NCBI GenBank assembly: GCA_000775715.1
Contig: JRWQ01000007.1
Location: 124,001-188,000 of the forward strand
Direction: 5' to 3'
DNA: 64,000 nucleotides
Source: Vibrio tubiashii
GTDB taxonomy: Bacteria > Pseudomonadota > Gammaproteobacteria > Enterobacterales > Vibrionaceae
Shown: positions 26,504 through 35,209 of the stretch, one piece after another
Numbering within the stretch: position 1 is the first letter of the stretch
Layout of the letters: each line of letters begins with the position of its first letter
Notes under the pieces: model-generated
Database searches by the model: none
The model's input: only the letters and a program-made list of their open reading frames with translations
What the model was told of the DNA's origin: nothing
Program-made: the position numbers and the translations under genes

Positions 26504-27589
26504 TTATTTGGATGGTGTCAGGGCTGTTGAAAAGTTGCAAATGATTTTACTGACTTCTCGCATGCTGGCCTCTGACCCGATGGTGATTCGAACACAGTGG
26601 TTTAAACTTGGTTCGTGGCTCTGATTACGAGTCACAACACCGTGGCTAATCAAGTATTCAAACAGCTTAATACTTGGCTTTGTTCGGATTAGGACAAAAT
26701 TAGTTGATGAAGGATAAATCGCATCGATCCAATCTAATGACTGAATGCGCTGAATAAAGGCGTCACGTGTCTTTATTAGAGCACGGGTGTTTGAGTTAAC
26801 CTGTTCAATGCCTTTTGGACTTAAGGCTTTGAGAACGATCTCTGCGGAGCAATCTGGCATTGGGTATGGCGGAACCAGCTTGGAGATAAAGCTCATGACG
26901 CTTTGAGAACCGACAATAAAGCCACAACGTACGGCTGCGAGACCGAAAGCTTTAGACAGAGTGCGTATAACGATAAGGTTTGGATACAGGTCAATAAGGT
27001 CAACCACGCTCTCTCCTAGCTCAAATTCGATATAAGCTTCATCAACAACGATCAGCGCTTTGTCCTGGGTATTGTCTAATATGGTGACAATGTCATCGCG
27101 AGCGAGTATTTGGCCTGTCGGGTTGTTCGGTGAACAGAGGAACACCAAATTTGCTCTGTTAGCCGCATGTACGATGCTATCAACGTCTAAGCCGAAGTCG
27201 GGAGCCTGAAGAGGACAATCAATAACGTTGACTGACATAGATTCCGCACAGAACTGGTACATGGCGTAGGTAGGAGTGCAAACAACGATGCTGTCTTTGC
27301 TTGGCTGACAAAAAGTTCTGACGATGAGATCAATGGCCTCATCGGCACCACGAACCGCTATAGTGGGTTGTGATGTGTTGCAGTATTCTTGATAAGCTGC
27401 CGCGATGTCATGGGGTAAGAAGTCAGGATAGCGGTGCAGCGCTTGTTGCTGGTCGGCAAAGAGTAGGGGTTGTTCGAGTTCGTTCGCATTAAGCCACAAT
27501 CTACCGCTTCCACCGATACGTCTAGCTGACTGATATGGTATTAATTTTTTTATGTTCTCTGGAGCTAGCTTCTCAGCAAGTGACGACAT
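26504..27589 (-). CDS. hisC: Histidinol-phosphate-aminotransferase-like PLP enzyme
   Basis: The 361-residue fold-type I aminotransferase begins ENIKKLIPYQSARRIG with RLWLNANELE as in HisC. CSPNNPTGQI and IVVDEAYIEF bind PLP, and the Schiff-base Lys is in TLSKAFGLAAVRCGF. It is outside any his operon and beside a solute-binding gene, so it is a paralogue that may act on a different amino acid such as an aromatic or basic one. It is divergent from a LysR gene. Confidence 0.82.
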   Translation of the reverse strand: MSSLAEKLAPENIKKLIPYQSARRIGGSGRLWLNANELEQPLLFADQQQALHRYPDFLPHDIAAAYQEYCNTSQPTIAVRGADEAIDLIVRTFCQPSKDSIVVCTPTYAMYQFCAESMSVNVIDCPLQAPDFGLDVDSIVHAANRANLVFLCSPNNPTGQILARDDIVTILDNTQDKALIVVDEAYIEFELGESVVDLIDLYPNLIVIRTLSKAFGLAAVRCGFIVGSQSVMSFISKLVPPYPMPDCSAEIVLKALSPKGIEQVNSNTRALIKTRDAFIQRIQSLDWIDAIYPSSTNFVLIRTKPSIKLFEYLISHGVVTRNQSHEPSLNHCVRITIGSEASMREVSKIICNFSTALTPSK

Positions 27590-27607
27590 TTCTTACACCT
27601 CAACTGA

Positions 27608-27714
27608 ATACCTAGTCATGTGGTAGTGCTATTTTTGACTTATCAGTCCTTATACATAACAAGTTAGTCAATCTATGCTTGGCGTTAAATCGAATTAAAG
27701 ACATACTAGGTATG
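27608..27714. promoter_or_regulatory. Candidate LysR operator pair between hisC-like and LysR genes
   Basis: ACTAGGTAT occurs on the plus strand at 27705-27713, inside the 13-base palindrome CATACTAGGTATG (27702-27714), and again inverted as ATACCTAGT at 27608-27616. The paired inverted copies in a divergent LysR intergenic region fit regulator binding. Inferred from sequence only. Confidence 0.4.
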
Positions 27715-27728
27715 CAAAAAAATCATGG

Positions 27729-28628
27729 ATGATAGATGTGAATAGAAAGCTGCCTTCGACTAAAAACCTGCAAGCCTTTCTGGCAACTGCGTATTACCTT
27801 AATTTCACTCATGCAGCGGAAGCGTTGAATATGACGCAAGGTGCCATTAGCCGCCAGATTCAAGCGTTAGAAGAAGTGATGGGTGTTGCTCTTTTTTATC
27901 GCCAGGCTCGTGGACTCGCACTAACCTCAGAAGGAGATAAGTTTCTTCCTCTTGCTGAAGACATTGTTAAGCGCCTGACGAACTCGGTGCGAGAGGTGGC
28001 AGAGAGTGCCAACAAAATTAAAATTAACGCACCTAGCTGTATCACTTCTTGGATACTGGCTAAGGTCGCCAATTTTCAACAAGCGTATCCTGACGTTAAT
28101 GTAGAGCTGACGTCGACGACCAAACATGAGGCAGTGCCTAACTTTGATAGCTTTGATGTGATCATTACCTACGGTAGACCGACACGCAGTAAGATCGTAA
28201 AACAGTCTGTACTGTTTGAAGAGTACCTTGCACCAGTGTGCTCACCTGAGCTTTGGAATGCGTTGGAGGATGGGGGTGACACGCGAGTACTCAGTCAGTT
28301 TACTTGGTTGCATGCCAATCAAGAGCAATCCGACTGGAAGCTGTGGTTAGAATATTCAGGGTTAACTAAGCTAAACGGTAAAGGTAATCAAACATTTGCG
28401 ACGTTAGATCAGGCAATGAATGCCGCCCAACAAGGTTTTGGTGTAGCGATTGGAGATATTACATTAGCTGCTCAAGATATAAAGTTAAAACGGTTAGTTC
28501 AGCCTTTTAAGCAAAGTGTGGCAACTGGCAATGGCTACCATCTTCTGCATTTGCGAGAACAAAGCTCCGATATGGTAACCAAACTTATTGATTGGCTCGT
28601 TGGCGATGTAGATCAAGTGGTGTGCTGA
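27729..28628 (+). CDS. LysR-family regulator, GcvA-like
   Basis: The HTH at about residues 10-66 (NLQAFLATAYYLNFTHAAEA and MTQGAISRQIQALEEVMGVALF) and a GcvA-type ligand domain give a 299-residue LysR protein. It is divergent from the aminotransferase/solute-binding operon, the likely target. The ATG at 27729 has no strong ribosome site; a GTG nine bases on is an alternative. Confidence 0.87.
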   Translation: MIDVNRKLPSTKNLQAFLATAYYLNFTHAAEALNMTQGAISRQIQALEEVMGVALFYRQARGLALTSEGDKFLPLAEDIVKRLTNSVREVAESANKIKINAPSCITSWILAKVANFQQAYPDVNVELTSTTKHEAVPNFDSFDVIITYGRPTRSKIVKQSVLFEEYLAPVCSPELWNALEDGGDTRVLSQFTWLHANQEQSDWKLWLEYSGLTKLNGKGNQTFATLDQAMNAAQQGFGVAIGDITLAAQDIKLKRLVQPFKQSVATGNGYHLLHLREQSSDMVTKLIDWLVGDVDQVVC

Positions 28629-28641
28629 TTTGCCCGTTTGT

Positions 28642-29508
28642 CTAGTAAGCTCTTATCCCATATGCTTTTAGTTTGTCAGGTAAAATATCATCAAGCTTAT
28701 CTACCTCGTGTGGGAATAGTTCGATGAGCGCGAAGTTATGCTGTTCGTAGGTGGCGAGGAGTTTTTGCCGTTCGTTTTCGGGCGTCTCGCCAACATCACT
28801 TCCCCAGTACTGCAAATAAACTTTTCCGGTGGGTAGATAAAAATCGCTTAGCACATCTTGTTCTATAGGGAGTTGCCTGTCGTAAGCGTGCACAATGCCA
28901 TTCATGTAGAGCCAATTATCTATGATCAGTTCGCCTTTTGAACGTACATAGTGACCATCAAGGGTACGATGCTTGGCTTCGAATTTTTGGCGAAAGCTTG
29001 AGAGAGATTTATCTGTTGCGTGAGTTTCGGCATCTTGCCCTAAAAATTCAACCACAGACTGCTTTAGGCGCTTATTGCGTACAATTGAGTCATGCCAAAC
29101 CACAAACCCGAAACCACTCTCTTTGTCTTGGCGTTGGTAGCCGCCAACGGTCAATCCAGACTCAGATACGGTCCAACCTTTTGTGTTTTTCTCAATCCAA
29201 CCGAGTTCTTGTAGCAACTGATTGACCTTTTTGGCATTGAGCGATAGTCGCTCGCCAATTTGAGTCGCGCTAAGCGTTTTTCCGCTGGTGGCAAGGTTGT
29301 CAATCAGAAGGTTTTCTGGCCAAACGATGAATTTGCCATACTTCGTATGTTCGACATATTCGCCACCAAACTTGCTGCCTAGTTCGGTTAGAACCCAACT
29401 GTCTTTAGCTCGGTTTATATAACCTGCAGACTTTAGTTCGTTAAATAACTGTTTAGGTTCCAACTCACGTAATTTGGCTAGTGCTGTGGTAGAGAGTTTG
29501 TCAGACAT
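28642..29508 (-). CDS. Two-repeat protein with C-terminal PD-(D/E)XK nuclease-like fold
   Basis: Two similar small HTH-like repeats occur at about residues 21-63 (GYINRAKDSWVLTELGSKFGG...IVWP) and 99-140 (ELGWIEKNTKGWTVSESGLTVGG...VVWH). A C-terminal domain (about 180-288) has SKGELIIDNWLY, SDFYLP and VYLQYWG, matching the E...D...E-x-K-type order of restriction-like nucleases, but Gln233 is where an acid is expected. The catalytic state is therefore uncertain. It stands alone. The fold assignment is inferred and no named family is claimed. AAGGAGA precedes the start. Confidence 0.6.
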   Translation of the reverse strand: MSDKLSTTALAKLRELEPKQLFNELKSAGYINRAKDSWVLTELGSKFGGEYVEHTKYGKFIVWPENLLIDNLATSGKTLSATQIGERLSLNAKKVNQLLQELGWIEKNTKGWTVSESGLTVGGYQRQDKESGFGFVVWHDSIVRNKRLKQSVVEFLGQDAETHATDKSLSSFRQKFEAKHRTLDGHYVRSKGELIIDNWLYMNGIVHAYDRQLPIEQDVLSDFYLPTGKVYLQYWGSDVGETPENERQKLLATYEQHNFALIELFPHEVDKLDDILPDKLKAYGIRAY

Positions 29509-29637
29509 GCGATTCTCCTTATCGAACTCCTATTGTTAGAGCAATTCGCAAAGTAATCAAGTGTTTGCTCAATCGTGATGGAGGTTATGACAACACTGAT
29601 AGCCGATATGAAAGCGAGGTATGTGGAGAGTAAGTTT

Positions 29638-29668
29638 AAATAAGCAGCACAAGAGTGTGCTGCTTATG
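29638..29668 (-). terminator. Terminator after glgX (minus strand)
   Basis: TAAGCAGCAC pairs perfectly with GTGCTGCTTA around AAGAGT. Read on the minus strand it follows the glgX stop and leads into an A/T-rich tail. Confidence 0.7.
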
Positions 29669-29675
29669 ATAGGGA

Positions 29676-31625
29676 CTACTTGGATGCGTAGAAGATAACG
29701 ATAGACCTAGGTGCAACTAATACCTGTTTTTGGTCGATGGTTCGATGTAACTCATGCGAGTCAGTGTTACACAGCATGTTCCATTTAGTTTTGTCGCTTT
29801 CAGGCATGTTGAAACGCGCAGGTGCATTGGTTTGGTTGATACAGTAATACAGCTCGTCTCCATGCTCATCGATTCCGAGATGGAGCGCTACAGAGCTGAG
29901 CTTATTCCAGTCATCATGCTCCATGAAAGAACCATCCAGTCGTCGCCAATAGATACGGTTATTGTTGCGATGCTCGCCACTGAAGGCTCGAATGAATGGT
30001 ACCATGTATTTCTGTCGTGCTTCGACCATGTCTGCAAGCCAAGTTCTAAATAGCGACTTACTCTCTGATGGTTGCCAGTTTAACCAACTGGTTTCGTTGT
30101 CTTGGCAGTAGGCGTTGTTGTTACCATTTTGCGTATGAGATAACACATCTGCGGTCAAAATATGAGGAATACCGAATGAAAACAGTAGGGTCGCCATAAA
30201 GTTGCGTTTTTGCTTTTCACGCAGTTCATTAATGGTGGCTTTGTCGGTTTTTCCTTCCACTCCGTAGTTATCAGAACGGTTGTCACCGTGCCCGTCTCGG
30301 TTATTTTCACCGTTAGCTTCGTTGTGTTTATGCTTGTATGAGACTAGGTCTTGCATACAGAAGCCGTCATGGTATGTGATGTAGTTGACGGTAAGCTTAT
30401 AAGGCCAATTGGCTGCGCTGTAGAGATCTCGTGATCCCATAATCCGTGTTGCAAACTCTTTTAAGAAGCCTTGGTCGCCACGCCAGAAGCTACGGGTAAT
30501 ATCACGGAGGCGATCATTACATTCGTTCCATCCAAACGGAAAGTTACCAACTTGATAACCGTTGGGGCCGATGTCCCATGGCTCTGCAATAAGTTTTACT
30601 TCTCGCAGGATAGGATCCTGAGCCACCGCTTTAAAGAAGGCTGCATCAGGGCTGAAGTGTTCACCGTGGCGGCCGAGGGTCGCGGCTAAATCAAAGCGGA
30701 AGCCATCGACTTGGAACTCATTAGCCCAGTATCTTAACGTGTCCATCACCAAGTTTAGTGATGGTTGATAAGACAGGTCGAGAGTATTACCACAGCCAGT
30801 AAAGTTAGCGAAGTGATGGCCGTGCTTAAAGTAGTAGTTGTGGTCGAGTGCTTTTAGGTTAAATACAGGGCCATCGCTACCGCCTTCCGCAGTATGGTTG
30901 TAAACCACATCTAAAATGACTTCAATGCCATTTCTGTGCAGTTCTCGAATAGCGGTTTTAAGTTCGGTTACCGCATCATGCTGTGCGTAGCGAGGGTCGG
31001 GAACCATAAATAGGTAAGGGTTATATCCCCAGTAGTTGACCTTATCCATTTCTAGCAAGTGAGGCTCATGCATACAAGCGGCGATAGGCAGCAACTGGAG
31101 CGTGTTGATGTTCTGCTGCTTATAAAACTCAAGCATCGGTTCGCTGACTAAGCCAAGATATCGGCCTCGTTGGTTCATTGGCACGGATAAGTTGAGTTTA
31201 GAAACGCCTTTGACATGGGTTTCAAACAGAACCATCTCTTCGCGAGGACGAGCTGGCTTGGCAATGCCTTGCCAATCGAAGTTGTCCTTTACTACTACAC
31301 ACTTAGCAAGCTGGAAGCTTTTGTCTGAGGTAAACGGCGTTGAGTAGTGAAGGGGGTTGTCGAGTGCTTTGGCATATGGGTCAGAAATTAGGTGAGGCTT
31401 GCCATCCTTTTTCACCATGTAGCTGTATCTTTGGCCGTGGGGAACTTTGTCAATGTAGGTATGTCTTATACCTGCGTACTCTTCATTTAGAGGATGAGTC
31501 TCAAACACACCATCATCGGTGAATAGCACCAACTGAATTTCTTCAGCATGTGGAGAGTAGATCGAAAAGTTACATCCATTCGAGTCTGGTGTTGCGCCTA
31601 AAGGGTAGGGACGAGAGCACGGCAT
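29676..31625 (-). CDS. glgX: Glycogen/maltodextrin debranching enzyme GlgX
   Basis: An N-terminal CBM48 domain (about 1-100) and a GH13 barrel follow the GlgX/isoamylase plan. VILDVVYNHTAEG is conserved region I, VDGFRFDLAATLG holds the catalytic nucleophile Asp, LIAEPWDIGPNGYQVGNFP holds the acid Glu, and TYHDGFCMQDLVSYKHKHNEANGE is conserved region IV. The enzyme cuts alpha-1,6 branches of limit dextrins. Length (649 aa) is typical. It is divergent from lamB and shares a MalT-box-rich control region, so it probably belongs to the maltose regulon. Confidence 0.93.
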   Translation of the reverse strand: MPCSRPYPLGATPDSNGCNFSIYSPHAEEIQLVLFTDDGVFETHPLNEEYAGIRHTYIDKVPHGQRYSYMVKKDGKPHLISDPYAKALDNPLHYSTPFTSDKSFQLAKCVVVKDNFDWQGIAKPARPREEMVLFETHVKGVSKLNLSVPMNQRGRYLGLVSEPMLEFYKQQNINTLQLLPIAACMHEPHLLEMDKVNYWGYNPYLFMVPDPRYAQHDAVTELKTAIRELHRNGIEVILDVVYNHTAEGGSDGPVFNLKALDHNYYFKHGHHFANFTGCGNTLDLSYQPSLNLVMDTLRYWANEFQVDGFRFDLAATLGRHGEHFSPDAAFFKAVAQDPILREVKLIAEPWDIGPNGYQVGNFPFGWNECNDRLRDITRSFWRGDQGFLKEFATRIMGSRDLYSAANWPYKLTVNYITYHDGFCMQDLVSYKHKHNEANGENNRDGHGDNRSDNYGVEGKTDKATINELREKQKRNFMATLLFSFGIPHILTADVLSHTQNGNNNAYCQDNETSWLNWQPSESKSLFRTWLADMVEARQKYMVPFIRAFSGEHRNNNRIYWRRLDGSFMEHDDWNKLSSVALHLGIDEHGDELYYCINQTNAPARFNMPESDKTKWNMLCNTDSHELHRTIDQKQVLVAPRSIVIFYASK

Positions 31626-31712
31626 TATGGTTACTTTACTGTCATTGTTGTTTTCGAATAATAAGTAAATAGTTTTGCAGCAAATAGGTCAAGCGCCCAA
31701 TAGCAAAATTAT

Positions 31713-31733
31713 AAATGTAATTTAATTACATTT
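31713..31733. promoter_or_regulatory. 21-bp inverted repeat (operator-like)
   Basis: AAATGTAATT at 31713-31722 and AATTACATTT at 31724-31733 are perfect 10-base arms around one T. It lies about 90 bases upstream of the glgX start on the other strand. The spacing does not fit CRP, and I could not name the regulator. Confidence 0.5.
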
Positions 31734-31790
31734 TTATGAACTTTCGAGCGTAAAAGGTGAAGTAGCTTACATTTTGATCTCGTAATTTTT

Positions 31791-31917
31791 CTCCTCCCAC
31801 GATTTCTCCTCCTAAAATTTGTGATTTCAACCAAAAAAACACCGTTCGGTATTAGATCTACTCCTTTCTCATCCCCCTTAAATATTTCTCATCTGGAGGA
31901 TTTGTCACTTCTCCTCC
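31791..31917. promoter_or_regulatory. Cluster of MalT-box-like sites
   Basis: Sites matching the MalT core GGA(T/G)GA occur as TCCTCC at 31792 and 31807, TCATCC at 31869 (in TCATCCCC), GGAGGA on the plus strand at 31895 and TCCTCC at 31912. Multiple direct and inverted copies are typical of MalT-activated promoters. In E. coli, MalT activates lamB and malM with maltotriose and ATP. The call rests on motif matches and gene context. Confidence 0.65.
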
Positions 31918-32067
31918 CTCGGTAACCTTGTCGGCAGTTGAAACAAATGGGGCAAAGTCTCGGGGGCTTTACCCATCTTACCTCTCTTTTAATGAATTCT
32001 GTTTCTGCCTTTATGGAATAGTTAATCAGAGTGGGAAAAAAATAATAAACCCTAAATGGAGTTAAAA

Positions 32068-33435
32068 ATGAAAAAAGTAAGTGTAATCGCTGCTGCAGTG
32101 GCTAGCACACTGTTTGCCGGTGCTGCTGCTGCCGCAGAAGTAGATTTCCATGGATACATGCGTGCTGGTTTTGGTGCGAACGTGGATGGTGGTTCACAGT
32201 ACTGTTACGGTAATGGTGGTCCAACGACTTTTGGTCATGCTGTTGGTCGTTTGGGTGATGAGTGTGATGTATACGCTGAACTATCTCTTAACGTAAATAA
32301 AGTATGGGAAAGTAACGATGGTGATGCTTTCAACCTACACACGTTAGTTGCTTACGGTACATATGAAGATGGTGGTTTGGACGCTCGTGGTAACTCTTTC
32401 CAGAGCATTGGTACTAACCCAGATAGCCCGTGGAATGGTCAACGTGCTGCATTCCGTGAAGCATGGGCAGACTACACTATGTCAAATGGTACTAAGCTAT
32501 GGGCTGGTAATCGTTACTACGGACGTAAAGATATCCATATTCTAGATATGTACTACGTAAACAATTCTGGTAACGGTATTGGTGTTGAGAACATCGATCT
32601 AGGCCCAGGTAAGTTCCATGCTGCAGTAGTACAGCACAAGTGGAAAGCTCCCCTATCCGTTGTTGATGATCCTGCAACAGGGGTTGACGAGTCACAAAAG
32701 CTAGAAAACACGCAAGTATACTCTACGGCTAACACTATCGATTTACGATACACCGGCCTAGAAACTAATGACAAAGGTAGCATGGAGTTCATCCTTCTTG
32801 CTGCAAAACCATCTCACACTGATGCTCAAGAAAAAGCAATTGCAGCGGGAGTGGGTAACTCAGGTGATTACGGTCTGGACAAAACGGGTATCTCGTTTAC
32901 TGTAGAGCATACTCAAGGCCATAGCATGGGCTTCAACAAAGCTGCGCTTCAGTACAGTACAGAAGGCTACGCATGGGCAGGTTTCGTAGGTAACCACCTA
33001 GGTGACTCTTACAACATGGAATCGTCTCAACAAGGTCGTAAATCAGTTCGTTTGATCGACTGGGGTGTAATTGAAGGCGAGAAATGGGATCTAGGCTACT
33101 CGTTTGTATACTCGCAATTGCTAGACAAAGGTGTTGGCGCAGCAAGCAATGCTGAAGATGCGAAAGCTCTGAGTGTCGTTGTACGTCCTTCGTACAAGTG
33201 GTCAGAAACTATGAGCACAGTTCTTGAGCTAGGTTACTTCCAGCAAGACTTTGGTTCAGACTGGGGTGCAGAGCGTGAAGATTTGAACAAAGTTACTGTT
33301 GCACAACAATGGCAAGCCGGTTCTAGCTTCTGGGCTCGTCCAGCAATCCGCGTATTTGCAAGCATGTACGATGGTGACATGGCTGTAGATAACAATGACT
33401 TCATGGTAGGTGCACAGGTTGAAGCTTGGTGGTAA
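32068..33435 (+). CDS. lamB: Maltoporin LamB
   Basis: A signal peptide ending AGAAAAA precedes a mature barrel with VDFHGYMRAGFGANVDGG at its start and ending GAQVEAWW with the C-terminal aromatic of an outer-membrane porin. The 455-residue length and segments such as FREAWADYTMSNGTKLWAGNRYYGRKDIHILDMYY (split over two blades) match maltoporins. It is a trimeric pore for maltose and maltodextrins. GGAG precedes the ATG by 6 bases. It is the first gene before malM, within a MalT-box region. Confidence 0.95.
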   Translation: MKKVSVIAAAVASTLFAGAAAAAEVDFHGYMRAGFGANVDGGSQYCYGNGGPTTFGHAVGRLGDECDVYAELSLNVNKVWESNDGDAFNLHTLVAYGTYEDGGLDARGNSFQSIGTNPDSPWNGQRAAFREAWADYTMSNGTKLWAGNRYYGRKDIHILDMYYVNNSGNGIGVENIDLGPGKFHAAVVQHKWKAPLSVVDDPATGVDESQKLENTQVYSTANTIDLRYTGLETNDKGSMEFILLAAKPSHTDAQEKAIAAGVGNSGDYGLDKTGISFTVEHTQGHSMGFNKAALQYSTEGYAWAGFVGNHLGDSYNMESSQQGRKSVRLIDWGVIEGEKWDLGYSFVYSQLLDKGVGAASNAEDAKALSVVVRPSYKWSETMSTVLELGYFQQDFGSDWGAEREDLNKVTVAQQWQAGSSFWARPAIRVFASMYDGDMAVDNNDFMVGAQVEAWW

Positions 33436-33462
33436 GTTGAGACCTTCTGTCTATTAAGTTGT

Positions 33463-33491
33463 ACAAATAGCCAGCCTAGCTGGCTATTTGT
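33463..33491 (+). terminator. Perfect 13-bp hairpin between lamB and malM
   Basis: ACAAATAGCCAGC pairs perfectly with GCTGGCTATTTGT around CTA. There is no long T run. It may lower malM expression or protect the lamB 3' end. Confidence 0.6.
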
Positions 33492-33509
33492 CGTTAAAGG
33501 TATTGAATT

Positions 33510-34358
33510 ATGAAAAAAACTTGGTTGTCCCTGTTAGGGCTTATGGTCATTTCTGGCTGTTCATCTGTGGAAACAATTTCGAATGAAGTCAGTGTGTCTG
33601 AACAGAGTGTGGCGGCTACATTAGTGGATGTTCAGTGGACCCCAGTTGTTGCGCCAAGCTCATTTCTACTGGCATTTAATCACAATACTCAAAAGTTTGA
33701 AGTTGACGGCTTTGAAACCCCTATTGCCGGATTTTCGTTTGAAAATGTAGGTACGAACCTACTGCTAGAGCTAACGGCGACGGTAGAGGACCTATCGGTA
33801 TTTGCTCCAAGCTTAAATTTATACGATCAGAATATGAACCTGATCAAAAAATATCCTTCCAGTGTATTTGACTATGATAGAAATGATTTCGTCAAAGGTG
33901 CGGTTCTAAATGGAGAAATAGAACTTGTATTACCTGTGACGGTGACCAAAGTTTACGCACTTGTTTACACAACAAAACAGGATTTAGATAGTTCGACCAC
34001 CCTTATTCATCCTGCAAAAGCGATGGCTATATCTAAGCGCAATACACCGCCTGCGATTAGCGATCCTGTAGCAAGTCATAGTACCAATGGCCAAGTTTTG
34101 GTGAGTATTAAGAAAAAAACTCAGTTTGACTTATTTGGCTCTTCAAAGGCGCCATCTGCTCCAAATGTTCCAGATACGAGTGTTGAAAAAGTCGCAGTGA
34201 GTGCAATCCCAGAGACTCAACATTACTACCACAATGCAATCCGTACTGCGGTAGAATCGAACAATCTCGACAAAGCGCTTAGCCTGCTTGAAGAGGCAAA
34301 AGCACTCAATGTTGAAGGTGCACAGCAAGTGTTTATTAAAGCGGTAAACGCTAAGTAG
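33510..34358 (+). CDS. malM: MalM-family maltose-operon lipoprotein
   Basis: The signal sequence MKKTWLSLLGLMVISGC ends in a lipobox (ISGC), so it is a lipoprotein. Its body (PVVAPSSFLLAFNHNTQKFE, then a beta-rich domain and a C-terminal helical part) resembles MalM. MalM is periplasmic and its exact role is unclear. It is downstream of lamB as in enterics. Length 282 aa is close to the family. Confidence 0.82.
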   Translation: MKKTWLSLLGLMVISGCSSVETISNEVSVSEQSVAATLVDVQWTPVVAPSSFLLAFNHNTQKFEVDGFETPIAGFSFENVGTNLLLELTATVEDLSVFAPSLNLYDQNMNLIKKYPSSVFDYDRNDFVKGAVLNGEIELVLPVTVTKVYALVYTTKQDLDSSTTLIHPAKAMAISKRNTPPAISDPVASHSTNGQVLVSIKKKTQFDLFGSSKAPSAPNVPDTSVEKVAVSAIPETQHYYHNAIRTAVESNNLDKALSLLEEAKALNVEGAQQVFIKAVNAK

Positions 34359-34376
34359 CATCTAGGTTCTTCTGCA

Positions 34377-34406
34377 AAAGCCCTCGATTTCATTCGAGGG
34401 CTTTTT
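34377..34406 (+). terminator. Terminator after malM
   Basis: AAAGCCCTCGA pairs with TCGAGGGCTTT around TTTCAT, with a T run. Confidence 0.9.
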
Positions 34407-34527
34407 AGGTTGCTGATAATGTGATTAACAATAATGGGTAGTAGTTCTTAGTTTTGATTTGAAACCGTTTTTTTATTAGCCGCTTAGCATAGAATAACAC
34501 CTCTTCTAAAACGTCAGGGATGGTGGC

Positions 34528-35142
34528 ATGAGTTCAGTAAAACTTGGAGATTCGTTGGTCGAGCCAACAAAAATATTGTGTGTTGGTCGAAACTATTTAG
34601 AGCATATCCAAGAGTTGAACAACTCTATTCCTGAGCAAATGGTGGTGTTTTCCAAACCGCCGACGTCCATTTCTACTCAATTAGCCTCTTATCATCAAGA
34701 ACGACTTCATTACGAAAGTGAGATCTGCTTTATCGTCCAAAATGGCCAACTCGCAGCCGTTGGCGTAGGGCTTGATTTAACCAAGCGAGATATGCAGTCT
34801 CGATTGAAAGAACAAGGCTTACCTTGGGAACGAGCCAAAGCGTTTGATGGCTCGGCGGTTTTTAGCCGCTTTATTCCTCTCGATGGACTCAAGATCGACG
34901 AGTTAGCGATTGAGCTATTTATTAACTGCGTTCGAGTTCAAAAAGGTTGCGTGAAACAGATGATGTATTCACCGCAGGTCATTTTAGATGAACTCAAAAC
35001 CTACACCACATTGTGTGACGGTGACGTCATTATGACAGGTACTCCGCAGGGTGTAGGAGAAGTTCATGCAGATGATGTATTTTTAGCAAGACTAAAGTCA
35101 GATGATAAAACGCTAATCGAAATTGAGTGGGTTGCTCAATAA
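34528..35142 (+). CDS. Fumarylacetoacetate hydrolase (FAH)-family protein
   Basis: The 204-residue protein is a compact FAH fold: KILCVGRNYLEHIQELNN, then FSKPPTSI, LHYESEICFIVQNG (metal-binding Glu residues) and DGDVIMTGTPQGVGEVHADD. The family cleaves or decarboxylates beta-diketo acids or oxaloacetate-type compounds. It stands alone and ends with a terminator whose 3' arm is reused by the next small gene. Specific substrate is not known. Confidence 0.87.
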   Translation: MSSVKLGDSLVEPTKILCVGRNYLEHIQELNNSIPEQMVVFSKPPTSISTQLASYHQERLHYESEICFIVQNGQLAAVGVGLDLTKRDMQSRLKEQGLPWERAKAFDGSAVFSRFIPLDGLKIDELAIELFINCVRVQKGCVKQMMYSPQVILDELKTYTTLCDGDVIMTGTPQGVGEVHADDVFLARLKSDDKTLIEIEWVAQ

Positions 35143-35177
35143 TTAGTACTTTACTCTACCCTAAGGTTAAGGATTAC

Positions 35178-35209
35178 CCTCCAATTGAGTGTTCAACTGG
35201 AGGTTTTTT
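35178..35209 (+). terminator. Terminator whose 3' arm contains the next ribosome site
   Basis: CCTCCA...TTGA pairs with TCAA...TGGAGG around GTGT (11-base arms with one mismatch), followed by six T. The GGAGG of the 3' arm is also the ribosome site for the 37-aa gene at 35210. Confidence 0.75.

Larger units (their letters stand above)
31626..32067. other. Divergent control region glgX/lamB (gene-free)
   Basis: This 442-base gap holds a near-perfect palindrome at 31713 and a cluster of MalT-box-like sites at 31791-31917, described separately. Beyond these it is A/T-rich with no ORF seen. The lamB ATG at 32068 was chosen because the ATG at 32056 overlaps the GGAG ribosome site. Confidence 0.75.

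Noticed and set aside
29587..29643. 18-aa ORF after an AGG between the nuclease-like gene and glgX
   Set aside because: The ribosome site is only 2 bases from the ATG, and the stop runs into the glgX terminator on the other strand.
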